Origin: Nematostella vectensis
Taxonomy: Eukaryota > Cnidaria > Anthozoa > Actiniaria > Edwardsiidae
Length of the DNA: 64,000 nt
Assembly: GCF_932526225.1 (NCBI RefSeq)
Contig: NC_064035.1
Coordinates: 1,342,501 to 1,406,500 of the forward strand
Direction: 5' to 3'
Part shown: in pieces, positions 1-11,000 of the stretch
Layout: the number at the start of each line of letters is the position of its first letter
Position numbering within the stretch: position 1 is the stretch's first letter
Position numbers and translations under genes: made by a program
Notes under the pieces: generated by a model
Told to the model about the DNA's origin: nothing
The model's database searches: none
The model's input: the letters and a program-made list of their open reading frames with translations, nothing else

Positions 1-195
1 TTAACTTACCGAGCCATAGTTGTGAAGCATATTCCGTCTACGCCGTACGAAGCTGATCTCCAAAAAGCTCAGCGGGGGATACTTGCGCTCTAGCGGTCGA
101 CACATACTAGGCCTTTCTTCCTCTGACCCATATTCAGAGATGTAAGTACAACGGGGACACGAACTATGATCATAATTTATCCTTAGCTCGTATCC

Positions 196-843
196 TCATG
201 ATATCCACATCTTCGAAGATGAGTCAACTTCACATATTGTACTCGAATCTGGCAGTTGCCGAGCCATAAACTCCGTACCAATAACGGTGCCAAACTCGAC
301 AGCAGTGCACGGGAACCGAATATTACGGGTCCCTGAAAAATCCAGCTTTCGTGAGGTAGCAAAAGAAAATGTCCCTTTACCAAACAAAGCGGAAAAACCC
401 CCCTTTGAAAGTGGGACTTTCACTTGTACTCTCCGAATGAGTCCCGTGTCATTCTCGGGTGTACGAAATTGGAGCTCATCGAACAGTGCATGTCGAATCA
501 GCCACAATTCCTTATCCTCGGAGCAAAGAATGGGAAGCTTTTCTCTTGCTACCTCACTACTGTCGGGGTTCCCAGCATTCACGGCTAAATAGCATGACAA
601 CTGCGGATTCAATGAAAGAGAAACCGTAGAATTATATCTATCGCTGTAGCCTTTCCATTTCACAAAGGCATAGTCTCCCTCAACGTTTAAAACTCTCTCT
701 ATCTCCCAGACTTTTTCTTCTTCCTCTTTCTCTTCTTTCACGTACGTATCAACTGAGGAATGGTCTAAATATTTGACCAAGCGATCCGGTTTCTTTATAA
801 TTCTTCCACTACGAGTCTTTAGGGAATCAGTGTTTGCCGCCAT
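196..843 (-). CDS. Chromodomain protein, probably the 5' part of a longer gene
   Basis: The frame gives 215 residues starting MAANTDSL. A basic TRSGRIIKKPDRL stretch is followed by an acidic run and, at residues 45-72, the first strands of a chromodomain (VWEIERVL, FVKWKGYSD). Chromodomains bind methylated histone tails in chromatin. The usual continuation after the WKGY strand (TWEP plus a C-terminal helix) is missing: the frame runs on into unrelated sequence. A GT follows codon ACG at position 625, exactly where TWEP would be split, so the true first exon is probably 625-843 and the rest intronic, perhaps with a second exon after the TTTTCAG near 332. A further open stretch ends at a GTAAGT donor near position 8, suggesting the gene leaves the window. 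The chromodomain call is good; the full gene model is uncertain. Confidence 0.6.
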   Translation of the reverse strand: MAANTDSLKTRSGRIIKKPDRLVKYLDHSSVDTYVKEEKEEEEKVWEIERVLNVEGDYAFVKWKGYSDRYNSTVSLSLNPQLSCYLAVNAGNPDSSEVAREKLPILCSEDKELWLIRHALFDELQFRTPENDTGLIRRVQVKVPLSKGGFSALFGKGTFSFATSRKLDFSGTRNIRFPCTAVEFGTVIGTEFMARQLPDSSTICEVDSSSKMWIS

Positions 844-2076
844 GTTTGTTGGAGAAGCGCGAAAGGGGAAACTCCAGTACTTCTAAATATGGGCATATAT
901 GACCATATAAGGCACAGCGAACGAAGGACACTATCCGTGGGGAATATGTTTGATATGATCGGAAACAAGTGAATTCGACGTGAAGTGTGAAATCAGCGGC
1001 CGCAGGAGAACATGAACTTATGTTCTCTTGGCGGCCGGGAAGGCTAAAGGGGCCCTAAGGTACAAAATTAGTCCGCTGCAAAAAGGTTTCTCACCCTTCC
1101 CCCCCCCCCCCCCCCCCCCCCCCCCACCCCCCGCGCGCTTTCAAGACTCAGTTTCGCAAATTCGTGGATAAAAGAAACTGCTGTGAAACCCAACAAAACC
1201 GCCAGCTACACAGGCGAATGTTCGCGAATGTTATATCTAACGTTCTTTAGTACTTAGTCTAGTATGGCCGCGCGAGAGAGCTGGATCCAAGAGTAAGGGG
1301 GCAACATTTCCTTTTTTCAGGTGCCCCTCCAACTCTCCAACTCTTTCGCGCGAAAAAGCCAGCAAAACAAGCTACGAAAGATCTCGCGTATTCGCGGATA
1401 AAAAAAAAAAAATGCTCTGAAACTCCACAAAACCGTCAGCTACGCAGGCACATTTGCCATCAAACCCGTACTTTCCACAAGACATTTTGGCGCATCGTAT
1501 TTCAAGCACCGTGGCGTTGTTTATTGCGTGCGCTCATACCCGCGCACTTGAAAGGAAGTGCTTTGTATAAAAACCCAGCTTGAAAATCGCAAAATACACC
1601 GACAACTAATAATGTCTCTGACATCTCCTGAACATCTTGCTAGTGCGACCGGGCCGGCCCCAACTGAGATCATGGTAGGCCGGAAGTTCATTTCATTGCT
1701 TCCGGTCAGCTGACTAAATGAGGTCCTGTAATTGAATAAGCAATTGTTCACTGAACGGCCTACTGAGTTCTGGGGAAAACAAACCGAACACGAGTGCGGC
1801 AATGGACAAACCATTAGGTATAGGTTTTCTGAACCAATTTTAGCGCGAATCTATTCTCACATTCTTATACTTCACAGAGGAGATGTCATCAGACAGAACA
1901 GGTTGAGATTGAATATGCCAAGTGCTGTAAGAGCTAAGAGATCAGTACAACTAGTCAGGAATTTCAAGATGGCGGCGGCACACGGGCGCAGTGTTGTTTG
2001 TAATTGTGGTGTTTATGGAAACAGGGGTTGTGGGATAGGGTTAGAGACCCTATGAGATGCGAGACCTTTAACAGAA
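844..2076. promoter_or_regulatory. Divergent promoter region between the chromodomain gene and NPHP3
   Basis: About 1.2 kb separates two head-to-head starts. It contains a run of 27 C residues (1099-1125) and a diverged direct duplication (about 1150-1240 and 1380-1460, both carrying a GGATAAAA...CCACAAAACCG-like block). I see no convincing ORF. Transcription start sites cannot be fixed from the sequence alone. Confidence 0.5.
1966..1976 (+). promoter_or_regulatory. YY1-type site AAGATGGCGGC upstream of NPHP3
   Basis: An exact AAGATGGCGGC lies 100 bp before the NPHP3 ATG. In animals this motif is typical just downstream of transcription starts of TATA-less genes. The opposite gene starts with AACATGGCGGC at its own ATG (835-845), a near match, so both divergent genes may use the same factor class. 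Confidence 0.45.
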
Positions 2077-5000
2077 ATGGGAACAGCAAGCTCTATAGCA
2101 GGAGCACAAGGTTCTGATGACATTCAAGATGACGAATTAGGCGATGAACTGGGAGAGATCAAAAAAATTCCTGTAGAATACCCTCAAAGAAGAACTCTCA
2201 CAAGTTCTTTGCGTTCTGTCGGCTCTATTGGAAAGAAAAAGAATGGCGCCGCGAAAGGGAAAATTGTCTCAAAATCAGATAGTCTGCGGTCTGCGCTGTC
2301 GTTTGATTTCGACAGTGAAACCGAAAAAATTCGTAGAGAATATGAAGTGTTTCGAGTCAGCAAGCAAACAGAGATAGCAGAACTCCAAGTTTTGAATGAG
2401 AAATTGCAGAGCGAAAACCGGCGGTTGCGGGGCGAGTCTAAAGTACTGCAAGCCACGTGTCAAAAACTACGATATGAAAGGGAAATGGCGTTAGACGCCG
2501 GAGACCAAGCTCTTCAAAGAGCTGCTACATTTGAAAAAGGTTTGAACAGAATTTGACAAGTATTTTAAGCTGATTATGCAAATATTATAAACATGCCCCT
2601 GTTTACATGGAGATAGGATGACAATCTACTTCAGGTCCCCTTAACCCTTGGGCTAAACATGACTGCACTTATAATGGCCCTTTACAGGCAGGGAATAAAT
2701 ATGACAGCATTTTACATGCTAAATATGATGACGCTCTACATGCAGGGGTAAATACAGTATGACTGCACTTTACATGCAGGGACAACATATAAATATGATG
2801 GATGGATTTACATGCAGGGGCTAAATTGATGGCACTTTACATGTGGGGGCTAAATACTGTATGATGGACCTTTACATGTGGGGGCTAAATATGATGGCAC
2901 TTTGCTTGCTGAGGGGGGGGGGACTTGCTATAAAAGATTTAGCATGCACAGAAATCTAGCATGTGCGCTGTGGTAATACATTTAAATCCTGCGCTAGTCG
3001 TTAAAAGACATGAACAACATAGACGCGTCATTTGGGCTTCCTGGTAATTGTATTTCAAATTAAGGTAGAGTGTAAAGTATGAGTACATAAAGTATATATA
3101 GTTCCAGAAATATCTCCCTTCTCGGGTAATCAGGTAACTTATTTACTATTACCAGGGTTTTGTGCAAGGGAGGGAGGGTGGGAATCGGAATCTGCGCTGC
3201 GCTCTGATGCTAGTAGCAAGTGGTGCGACAAGCCCGCAGTCCAGTAAATAGCACCACAAGGAATACCTCGGCTTCCAAATTCCCACTCCTCCCTTCCTGG
3301 CGCTTACAATGAGTCATTCATCAAGCACGAGTTTAATTACAATACAATAACATTATGTTAGCTAGAATTAAACCTATATTAACCATGTTGCTTAAATCCT
3401 GCGCTAGTCGTTAAAAGACATGAATAATTAAAATGCAATAACATTATGGTAGCTAGAATATAACATCCACTAAAGGAATAAAGTGATGTAGTTACTGTGA
3501 AATTCAATTCAAAGGAGGGAGACCCCTCCCCTAGGATGATCTGATATTTACACAAATTCTATCAATATTCCACTTGTCAAAATCTGTGCCACTTTTTCAT
3601 GGGGCTACACTTTTTCAGGTTGTTTTACACAAAAGTACCATAACAACATTGTAAAAGTCACCAAACTTACAGCTTTTTGTTACTCTTTTAAGTTCCGACC
3701 AGCGATTTAGTGAATATTTACAGTTTTCTAATGTTGCCTTTCAAATGTTTAATGCCATCTTTAAAGAATCATGAAAAAAAATGTGTGAGAATTGATAAAA
3801 ACTACGTCATTATCTGTCATCTGTGCTGATGACGCATGGTCCATAACACTACCCTTGCATATTTGCAAAGTGTGCTTTTGTTTTGCCCATTAGTTGGCCT
3901 AATATTGCTGTTTAGTCAGACCATGCGATGTATATAATATTGTATTGACTATAATTGTAGAGAAGACATATAACTTAAAACTCATTTATCTAGAACGTGA
4001 CAAAGTCCAAAGACAGTTCAAGATATTTCGAGAGGCTAAGGAACAAGAGATTCAAGATTTACTCACAGCCAAAAGAGCGGTCGAGAGCAAACTTCAGCAT
4101 GTTCTAACTGCACAGGGTTATGAGGAAGGCCATGGGGCTGCTTCAGAGGTGCTTGGTGGTAGAAATAATGTAACTGACTGGTGGCCATCATCGCTTGAAA
4201 GTGAACCTAGTGTGGATGGTTTGGCACAGCTTGGAGTCACGTATGGTACTGACTATGGCCTTGCTCTGATGGACCGTGAGGGGCCTTTCACTAACATCAG
4301 TAGAGGTATGTCTTTGGCGTGTACTTGGTTTTTCTTGGTTTTCATTAGGGATGTATAGTAAGATGTACTGTTGCCTTTCACTAACATCAGTAGAGGTATG
4401 TCTTTGGCGTGTACTTGGTTTTTCTTGGTTTTCATTAGGGATGTATAGTAAGATGTATTGTTGCCTTTCACTAACATCAGTAGAGGTATGTCTTTGGCGT
4501 GTACTTGGTTTTTCTTGGTTTTCATTAGGGATGTATAGTAAGATGTACTGTTGCCTTTCACTAACATCAGTAGAGGTATGTCTTTGGCGTGTACTTGGTT
4601 TTTCTTGGTTTTCATTAGGGATGTATAGTAAGATGTACTGTTGCCTTTCACTAACATCAGTAGAGGTATGTCTTTGGCGTGGTTCACATATGCAAGGTCC
4701 ATCCCTACTCCTCCCCTATATACTTACACACACAGCTAGCTGCAAGATACAATACTTATACAGAAACCTAATTCAAACATTTTTGCTTATTTTTAATAAA
4801 ACAGTTTTGTTCATACATAAAGATAGATACTCCAAAAGAAACATAATACCATCCAAAAGCTATTTAGACAAAAATGTATGTGAACTACCTCTCTCCCATG
4901 ACGATTATTTTGTGATGTTTATTCAGATGACTGGAACGCTGCTATGCCATCGATACTCACCCTCTCAAACAGCTATCAGCCCCCTGTACAGTCTCCTGTG

Positions 5001-8000
5001 CTGAGAATCTATGTCTCTGCTCCTTCTACTATGATGGAGGAGGTCAACATGTTGAAGAAGGTGACATTGACATTTATACTGTACATGAGACCAAATTATA
5101 GATAATTATGATTATTAAAAAAAATTGAAATTTTGTTTAAGAAGATCAAAGCTTTGTGAGTTCTCAATTCAATTGCTTGTTATATGAACTTTATAAAGAG
5201 TTAAGCACTTTCTTTGTAGTCACATCTTAGCAAATTGGAGGCTTTGTGTGAAGACCATGGAAAGTTTGCTGTTTTCATTCACATAGACGAAGATGGGGAG
5301 ACACTAAATGAAAAGGTATTTTAGTATGTATTTTTCATTACAGATTATTTATTTAATTACTTAGAATTACAAGAATAAATGTTTTAATGAATTAATCATG
5401 TACAGTCTGCTGTTTCCCTGACCTCTGATATAATCTATCCTTTTAAAGGAATTTCAAAAATCCCTGCAGATGCGTCTTGATCAAATAAAGCAGTGTACAG
5501 TGTTCTTAGCATTTTTAGGTGGGAAGTCAAACAGGTATGTAACATTGTTGACATTGTATAATGTCGTGTATGTTTTCAAAATTTTCTGAGGATATATCAG
5601 ATCATTTTCTAAATATATATTATTTTTTAAATGATTTCCAGATTTACATATGAGGAATTTAATCAAGGCCACTTGGAATGTCCAGGGCAGCAGTGTGCTA
5701 TTTTCTGCTTTAGAAATCCAGACAAGCATAGGTTTGCATTATCTTTTCAATTCACATGACAAAGCTTTTGTTTTTTTTTACTTTTGTACTGAATTGGAGG
5801 TCTAAGTTTTTTTCATAATGATGCATATTTCCAGTATAGATGGTCAATCCAGTCTTTATTAGGGTCCATTCTTTGATACAGTTCCATGTTATGCAGAAAT
5901 CCGCTATAAGTGTTTTTTCTGTGTTAAATATTAAATAGCTCCCATAGCTTTTGTTAAACAATGACAAACTACAATGACAAAAATCTGAAGGTAATAACAC
6001 TTTTTTTTTATGGTTTCTCAGTGATCCAGATGTTAGAGACGAAAATATCCACTTGGCTGAAGAGATTAAAACATTGATTAGAAAATCTTCAAACTTAAAG
6101 GTGTGTTTGTAACAACAGAAAGAAAAAGGCACATATTTGATCCAGTGTTTCCATTTGTATTTTTTTGCATTAATGTACATTTTTCATTGGCCAATAGTTA
6201 TTGATAACTATGATACTGCTGTGATTGGCCAACAGCTGTACAGTAACTATGATATAATATTGTGATTGGTTAACAGCTGTTTGAAAGCTATGATATATAA
6301 TGTTTTGAATGCCCAACAGCTATACAGTAACTATGATATAATATTGTGATTGGTTGACAGCTGTTTGATAACTATGATATATAATGTTTTGAATGTCCAA
6401 CAGCTATACAGTAACTATGATATAATATTGTGATTGGTTAACAGCTGTTAGATAACTATGATATAATGTTGTGATTGGACAACAGCTGTTTGATAACTGT
6501 GATATAATGTGGTTGGCCAACAGCTGTTTGATAACTATGATAGTGCAGAAGAGGGTGCCCAGTTGGCTTATGTTGAACTCAGCAGGTATCTAAAGAAGGT
6601 ATGAGTTGTAGGATAGATATGTTGTGGTTGGAAATTTATCTTAGTTGGAAATTTTTCTCAACTAGTTGAAAAATTTTCAACTGGTTGGTAATTTTACAAC
6701 CAGCTGAAAATTTTCAAACCAGTGGAAATTTTTCAAATTGTGGTTCTGTCATTCTAAAAGGGATTATATTTTGGGGGGCTCATTAATAAAACAGGGGCTT
6801 GGATTTTTAGGGGGTATTTAAAAACAAAACACACCACTCTCCTACACCTGCTCTCCTCTCCCTCTCTCTCTCCTCTCCCACCACTCTACTTTCTACACTC
6901 TTACTTATCTATTTATTCATTACCCTACTAAGTGAGTTACCTGTGTCTAATTTACATTTTTTTTCTTACCTTACCGTGATTCGAACCCTCAACCTTTCGC
7001 TCCGAAGTCAGTAGCCCTTACCACTTGACCACTAAGGCTTGTGACGAAAGATGAGCGATTAAATCTTGCTTTATTGTAATATTCATGACGCGCCTTACGT
7101 CACGTTGTTATAAATGCACGCATGCGTATTAACGTGAAACAGAGACTTCAAATCTTTTCACGAGCGTAGTGCAAACTTTTGTGGATAAAAAGCAAAAAAT
7201 ATCACAAAAGACTAACTGTGCTGCCATTACAATGAATTTACAACGTTTGAAAACATGCCAGAACCTGTATAGGGCTTAAATAGATGTTTCGTATTCTAAA
7301 ATTGCGTACGTAAAAGCTCTGCGTGACTCGGACCTGGCGGCTTCGGAGGAGTCTAAAATTACGCACTTTTGTCGAACGTAACTCAAGATAGGTGCGAAAG
7401 CGAGTATTGAATGACTGACATGTAAGACTGCACAATAATTAGAGCAATAATAGTGTTCTTTTATTTCTCTTGAATAATTATTTTTTGTCCTCTTCGTGGC
7501 ATCGTAATTACTCGATTTTGTGTAACATTCTCTCTTCTGAAGAAGCCGATGTTTATGAAATGTACCGCTGGAACAAGAACCTATAGAAAATGCTTTTAAT
7601 TAATTAGACATTTCGATTGTGCTAAAGGTCATTACTCGGAAAATATGATAGTAATTAGTTCTCCATATCAATTGTTCTAAAAGTCATTACTAGAACGAGG
7701 AAAGTTACATTGTACTAAAAGCCATTGCGTATTGTACGAATAAAGAATGCTATTCAACTCTCATGTTCATGTTCAGAAATAATGGGATTTTCGACAAAGA
7801 AAAGGTATAAAAACAGTGAGTTTGTCATTGAACGAAACATCATCATGGCGGAGGAAGTTGTGCCGTGTGTTGACCGCGCTTTATTCCTAGAAAAGATTAC
7901 GGAATTGAAGCTCCAAACCAAAAGTGAAAAATCAGAAATCAATTTTTACATTGAAGATGGTTTGTATGAAAAAGCAAAACAATTTTTAAAGCAAAAAAAG

Positions 8001-11000
8001 TAGCGCATTAGTGATGATCCAATAGTTCTGTCGTCTGCCGACGAAAATACTATAAAACGGAAGAAATGGTCCTATGCCAACGGGAAGGTATGGTCAAGTG
8101 ACAGGAAGGAGGTTGCTTGCAAGGCCAACATCTATGACGCATTGAAATGCGCCCAAATCAATTAATTAAATAAAAATATCTTCTACACAGTTTTGTTACG
8201 TAAAGTTTATTTTAACAAAGTCTTACCCAACCATACCCTAACCCTAACCAAAAGATACTTGAAGTTTATTTTAACAAAGTCTTACCCAACCATTCCCTAA
8301 CCCTAACCCCAACGTACTTATCAAAAAAGAATGCCTGGTACATTTGAGGTCTTCCAGATTTTGCACTGGTTTGAAAATTTTCAGCTGGTTGTAAAATTAC
8401 CAACCAGTTGAAAATTTTCCAACTGGTTGGTAAAAATTCCAACCAAAATGAATTTCCAACCACAACAGATATTTATACAACCCCTGAAATATGTAAAATC
8501 TGACCCTGGAATTCCTGGAATACCTATATGTTTGATAATAAGATGATTTTTGTAATGCTGTCTTCAGTATTCTATGAACTCTTGCTGATTCCCAACAACT
8601 AAATTGTCTTCTAGCTTGCAGGATATTTTAAGCTGCAGTGATAAGCCTTTGCAACCACAAGACAGACTGATACTTAAGGGTGTTGGGGCATTTCCCCTAG
8701 GGCCGTTGCTATGAAAACTTCAAGATGTTATAAATCTGCCTAACATTGGTGAAATGGAATGAATTTAGGCATGGCATCATTGTTTATGATTTTCTAAATG
8801 ATGACGTCATCAGGTGATGATGTCATGTTATAAACATGATGACGTCATGTTGTCTTTAATTTTTAAAATATCAGGAAATCGATAGTAGTTTTATAGAGGG
8901 CAACTTGGTGTATATTCTCTGCCTAAAAAATAATGAAGCCTCCATTCTTCGCAAAGATTATAGAGTAAGAAACGCAAACCGGAAGAAAAATCATCTACGC
9001 ATGAGCAATTGAATAATGTGATAAAGCCTGGTTACTAATGTTAATGTTGTGAAAGAATTTTTTTATAAAAATATTGACTTTTCTCCCGCTTTTTAACAGT
9101 GAAATACGCATTGTAACACATTTTTTTGCTGAAATCAGCACTTCAAGTTGCCAATTAGGTGTCCTACTGTAGGTGAGAAATCACACTATTTTATTTTTGT
9201 ATTACGAATGGTATACTGTTACGTTTTTCTTGCCAGTTCTCAGGCTTTTGTTTATGAATGTTTAAACATGTTGCACGCACATTAATTTCTTTCCCTCTAA
9301 TTGATTGATCTAATTGAATGAGAAATGTCCCAACACCCTTAAGAGGCTGATACAAATAGGCTGCAGTAATAAACCTTTGCAATCACCACACAAAATAGGC
9401 TGATACTTAAGAGGCTGGTACTTAAGAGGCTGATGCAAATAGGCTACAGTAATAAACCTTTTCAATTACCAGACAGGCTGATACAAATAGGCTGGTGACT
9501 TTCTTTATTTGTACTTGTTGTTTTAGGTGCTCAGTTTGGACAAGTCTGATGGTGGCGCTGACGACCTGTGGAGCGATGCCTGCACACTTGACAAGATGGA
9601 TGAGCTAGAACAGTTAGACATGTTTCACAAGTCATCCTCAAGCTCCTGTGAAGCAGGCTTGACAAAGGTGCGTCTAACTAATGTTTGTGTATATTACGCT
9701 TGTCTCTACATCACTGTATCAATGACATTATTTACCATTTTTATTTTAACAATCCCCTTTTAAAGCACACTTTATTATTGTTTTCAACCAATATATGAGG
9801 AGAAATCGCACTCTGTACTTTGGTAGGATGACTAAGGGCGCGTTTTTTTACTTATGATTCCGGAATGAGAATGATGAGAATAGAAAAAGCATGTGTTCGT
9901 TTACCCGCGTTCCCATTGCAGAATGGAATGAAGGCCATTCCACCCACTCTGTTAACTGTAGCAGAATGACTTGAATGCCATTCTGAACATTCTTTACCAA
10001 CCATTCCCATTTCAGAATGATAGGAAAAAACATGCACTAAAAGGTGACTGGCAGGGGCTGTTTAAACCAAGCAAGAATAACTACTCTTGAAATGTTACAT
10101 ATATTTTTCGTTTGGCAATGCTTGGCTCTAGAAAATGTCTCATCTTTGCTTAACATGATTCATTTTGTCACCAGTACTACAGTGAGTTGAACATGCATGT
10201 GCTGACAGCAGGGCATCTGCCCCCCTTGCTAGTCATCGGAGACGATGGGTCAGGAAAGTCTCTCCTACTATCAAAATGGTGAGTCAAATCCCACGTGGGA
10301 TGTACATACTACTCTTAATTAAACATACAAAATCTCTTTCAGCTACACAACTTTTAATATTATACCATATTACCTGAATACTATCTCATATCTTAAAAGC
10401 TTGAAAATGAAAAAAAATGAAAATGAAAAAGGAAGAGAAGAACTTCTTATTGTCTCCAACCCTCCCATCCCCCCCTTTTGTACCCCCTGCCTTTGCTTAC
10501 AGGGATCCCTGAGTACCAGATAAGGGGAGAGAATGCTAAGGAGTTAATGCCCATGATGGTTATACTGTAATACAAAATACCCTGAGTACCAGATAAGGGG
10601 AGAGAATGCTTAGGAGTTAATGCCCATTATGGTAATACTGTAATACAAAATACAGAAATAGATTTGACCTTTTATCACATTCTTACACATAACAAGTAGC
10701 ACCATTTGTTCCACCAACATTCTGTTTGCTTTTCCTGTTGACAAATTGATACCACCCCACTGCTGTTTGCTAGGATATCTCTTTTGACCAATTGACATCA
10801 CCCCCATGCTGTTTGTTAGGATATCTCTTTTGACCAATTGACATCACCCCCATGCTGTTTGCTAGGATATCTCTTTTGACCAATTGACATCACCCCCATG
10901 CTGTTTGTTAGGATATCTCTTTTGACCAATTGACATCACCCCCATGCTGTTTGTTAGGATATCTCTTTTGACCAATTGACATCACCCCCATGCTGTTTGT

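Larger units (their letters stand above)
2077..6598 (+). other. NPHP3: NPHP3 exons 1-8: myristoylated N terminus, coiled coil and linker
   Basis: Exons: 2077-2539, 3994-4305, 4927-5060, 5220-5315, 5449-5534, 5642-5731, 6022-6100, 6524-6598. Exon 1 encodes the MGTASS start and the first coiled-coil half ([16 protein letters not shown]); exon 2 continues with [20 protein letters not shown], a signature of the family. Exons 3-8 encode the region before the NTPase. Intron phases run 1, 1, 0, 0, 2, 2, 0, 0 and keep the frame open throughout. Confidence 0.85.
6620..8467. mobile_element. TIR-bounded DNA transposon in NPHP3 intron 8
   Basis: Termini of about 110 bp are inverted copies (starting TGTTGTGGTTGGAAATT at the left, ending CCAACCACAACA at the right) and share CAACTGGTTGGTAATTTTAC internally. 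GATA flanks both ends (6616-6619 and 8468-8471), a candidate 4-bp target duplication. Inside lie a tRNA-like block, a short broken ORF with its own TATA box, and a few telomere-like CCCTAA units (8226-8310). No transposase is recognisable, so it is probably non-autonomous. Superfamily not assigned. Confidence 0.7.

Noticed and set aside
4253-5004. Frames of 149 (minus) and 242 (plus) codons
   Set aside because: Created by the 90-bp tandem array whose length is a multiple of three; the plus frame is not that of NPHP3 exon 2.
8226-8310. CCCTAA-like repeats as an interstitial telomere
   Set aside because: Only a few units, within a duplicated short block of the intron 8 transposon.
9848-10037. 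61-codon frames and CATTC/GAATG repeats in intron 9
   Set aside because: Short imperfect palindromes with overlapping frames; possibly a small MITE, but I could not define its ends.
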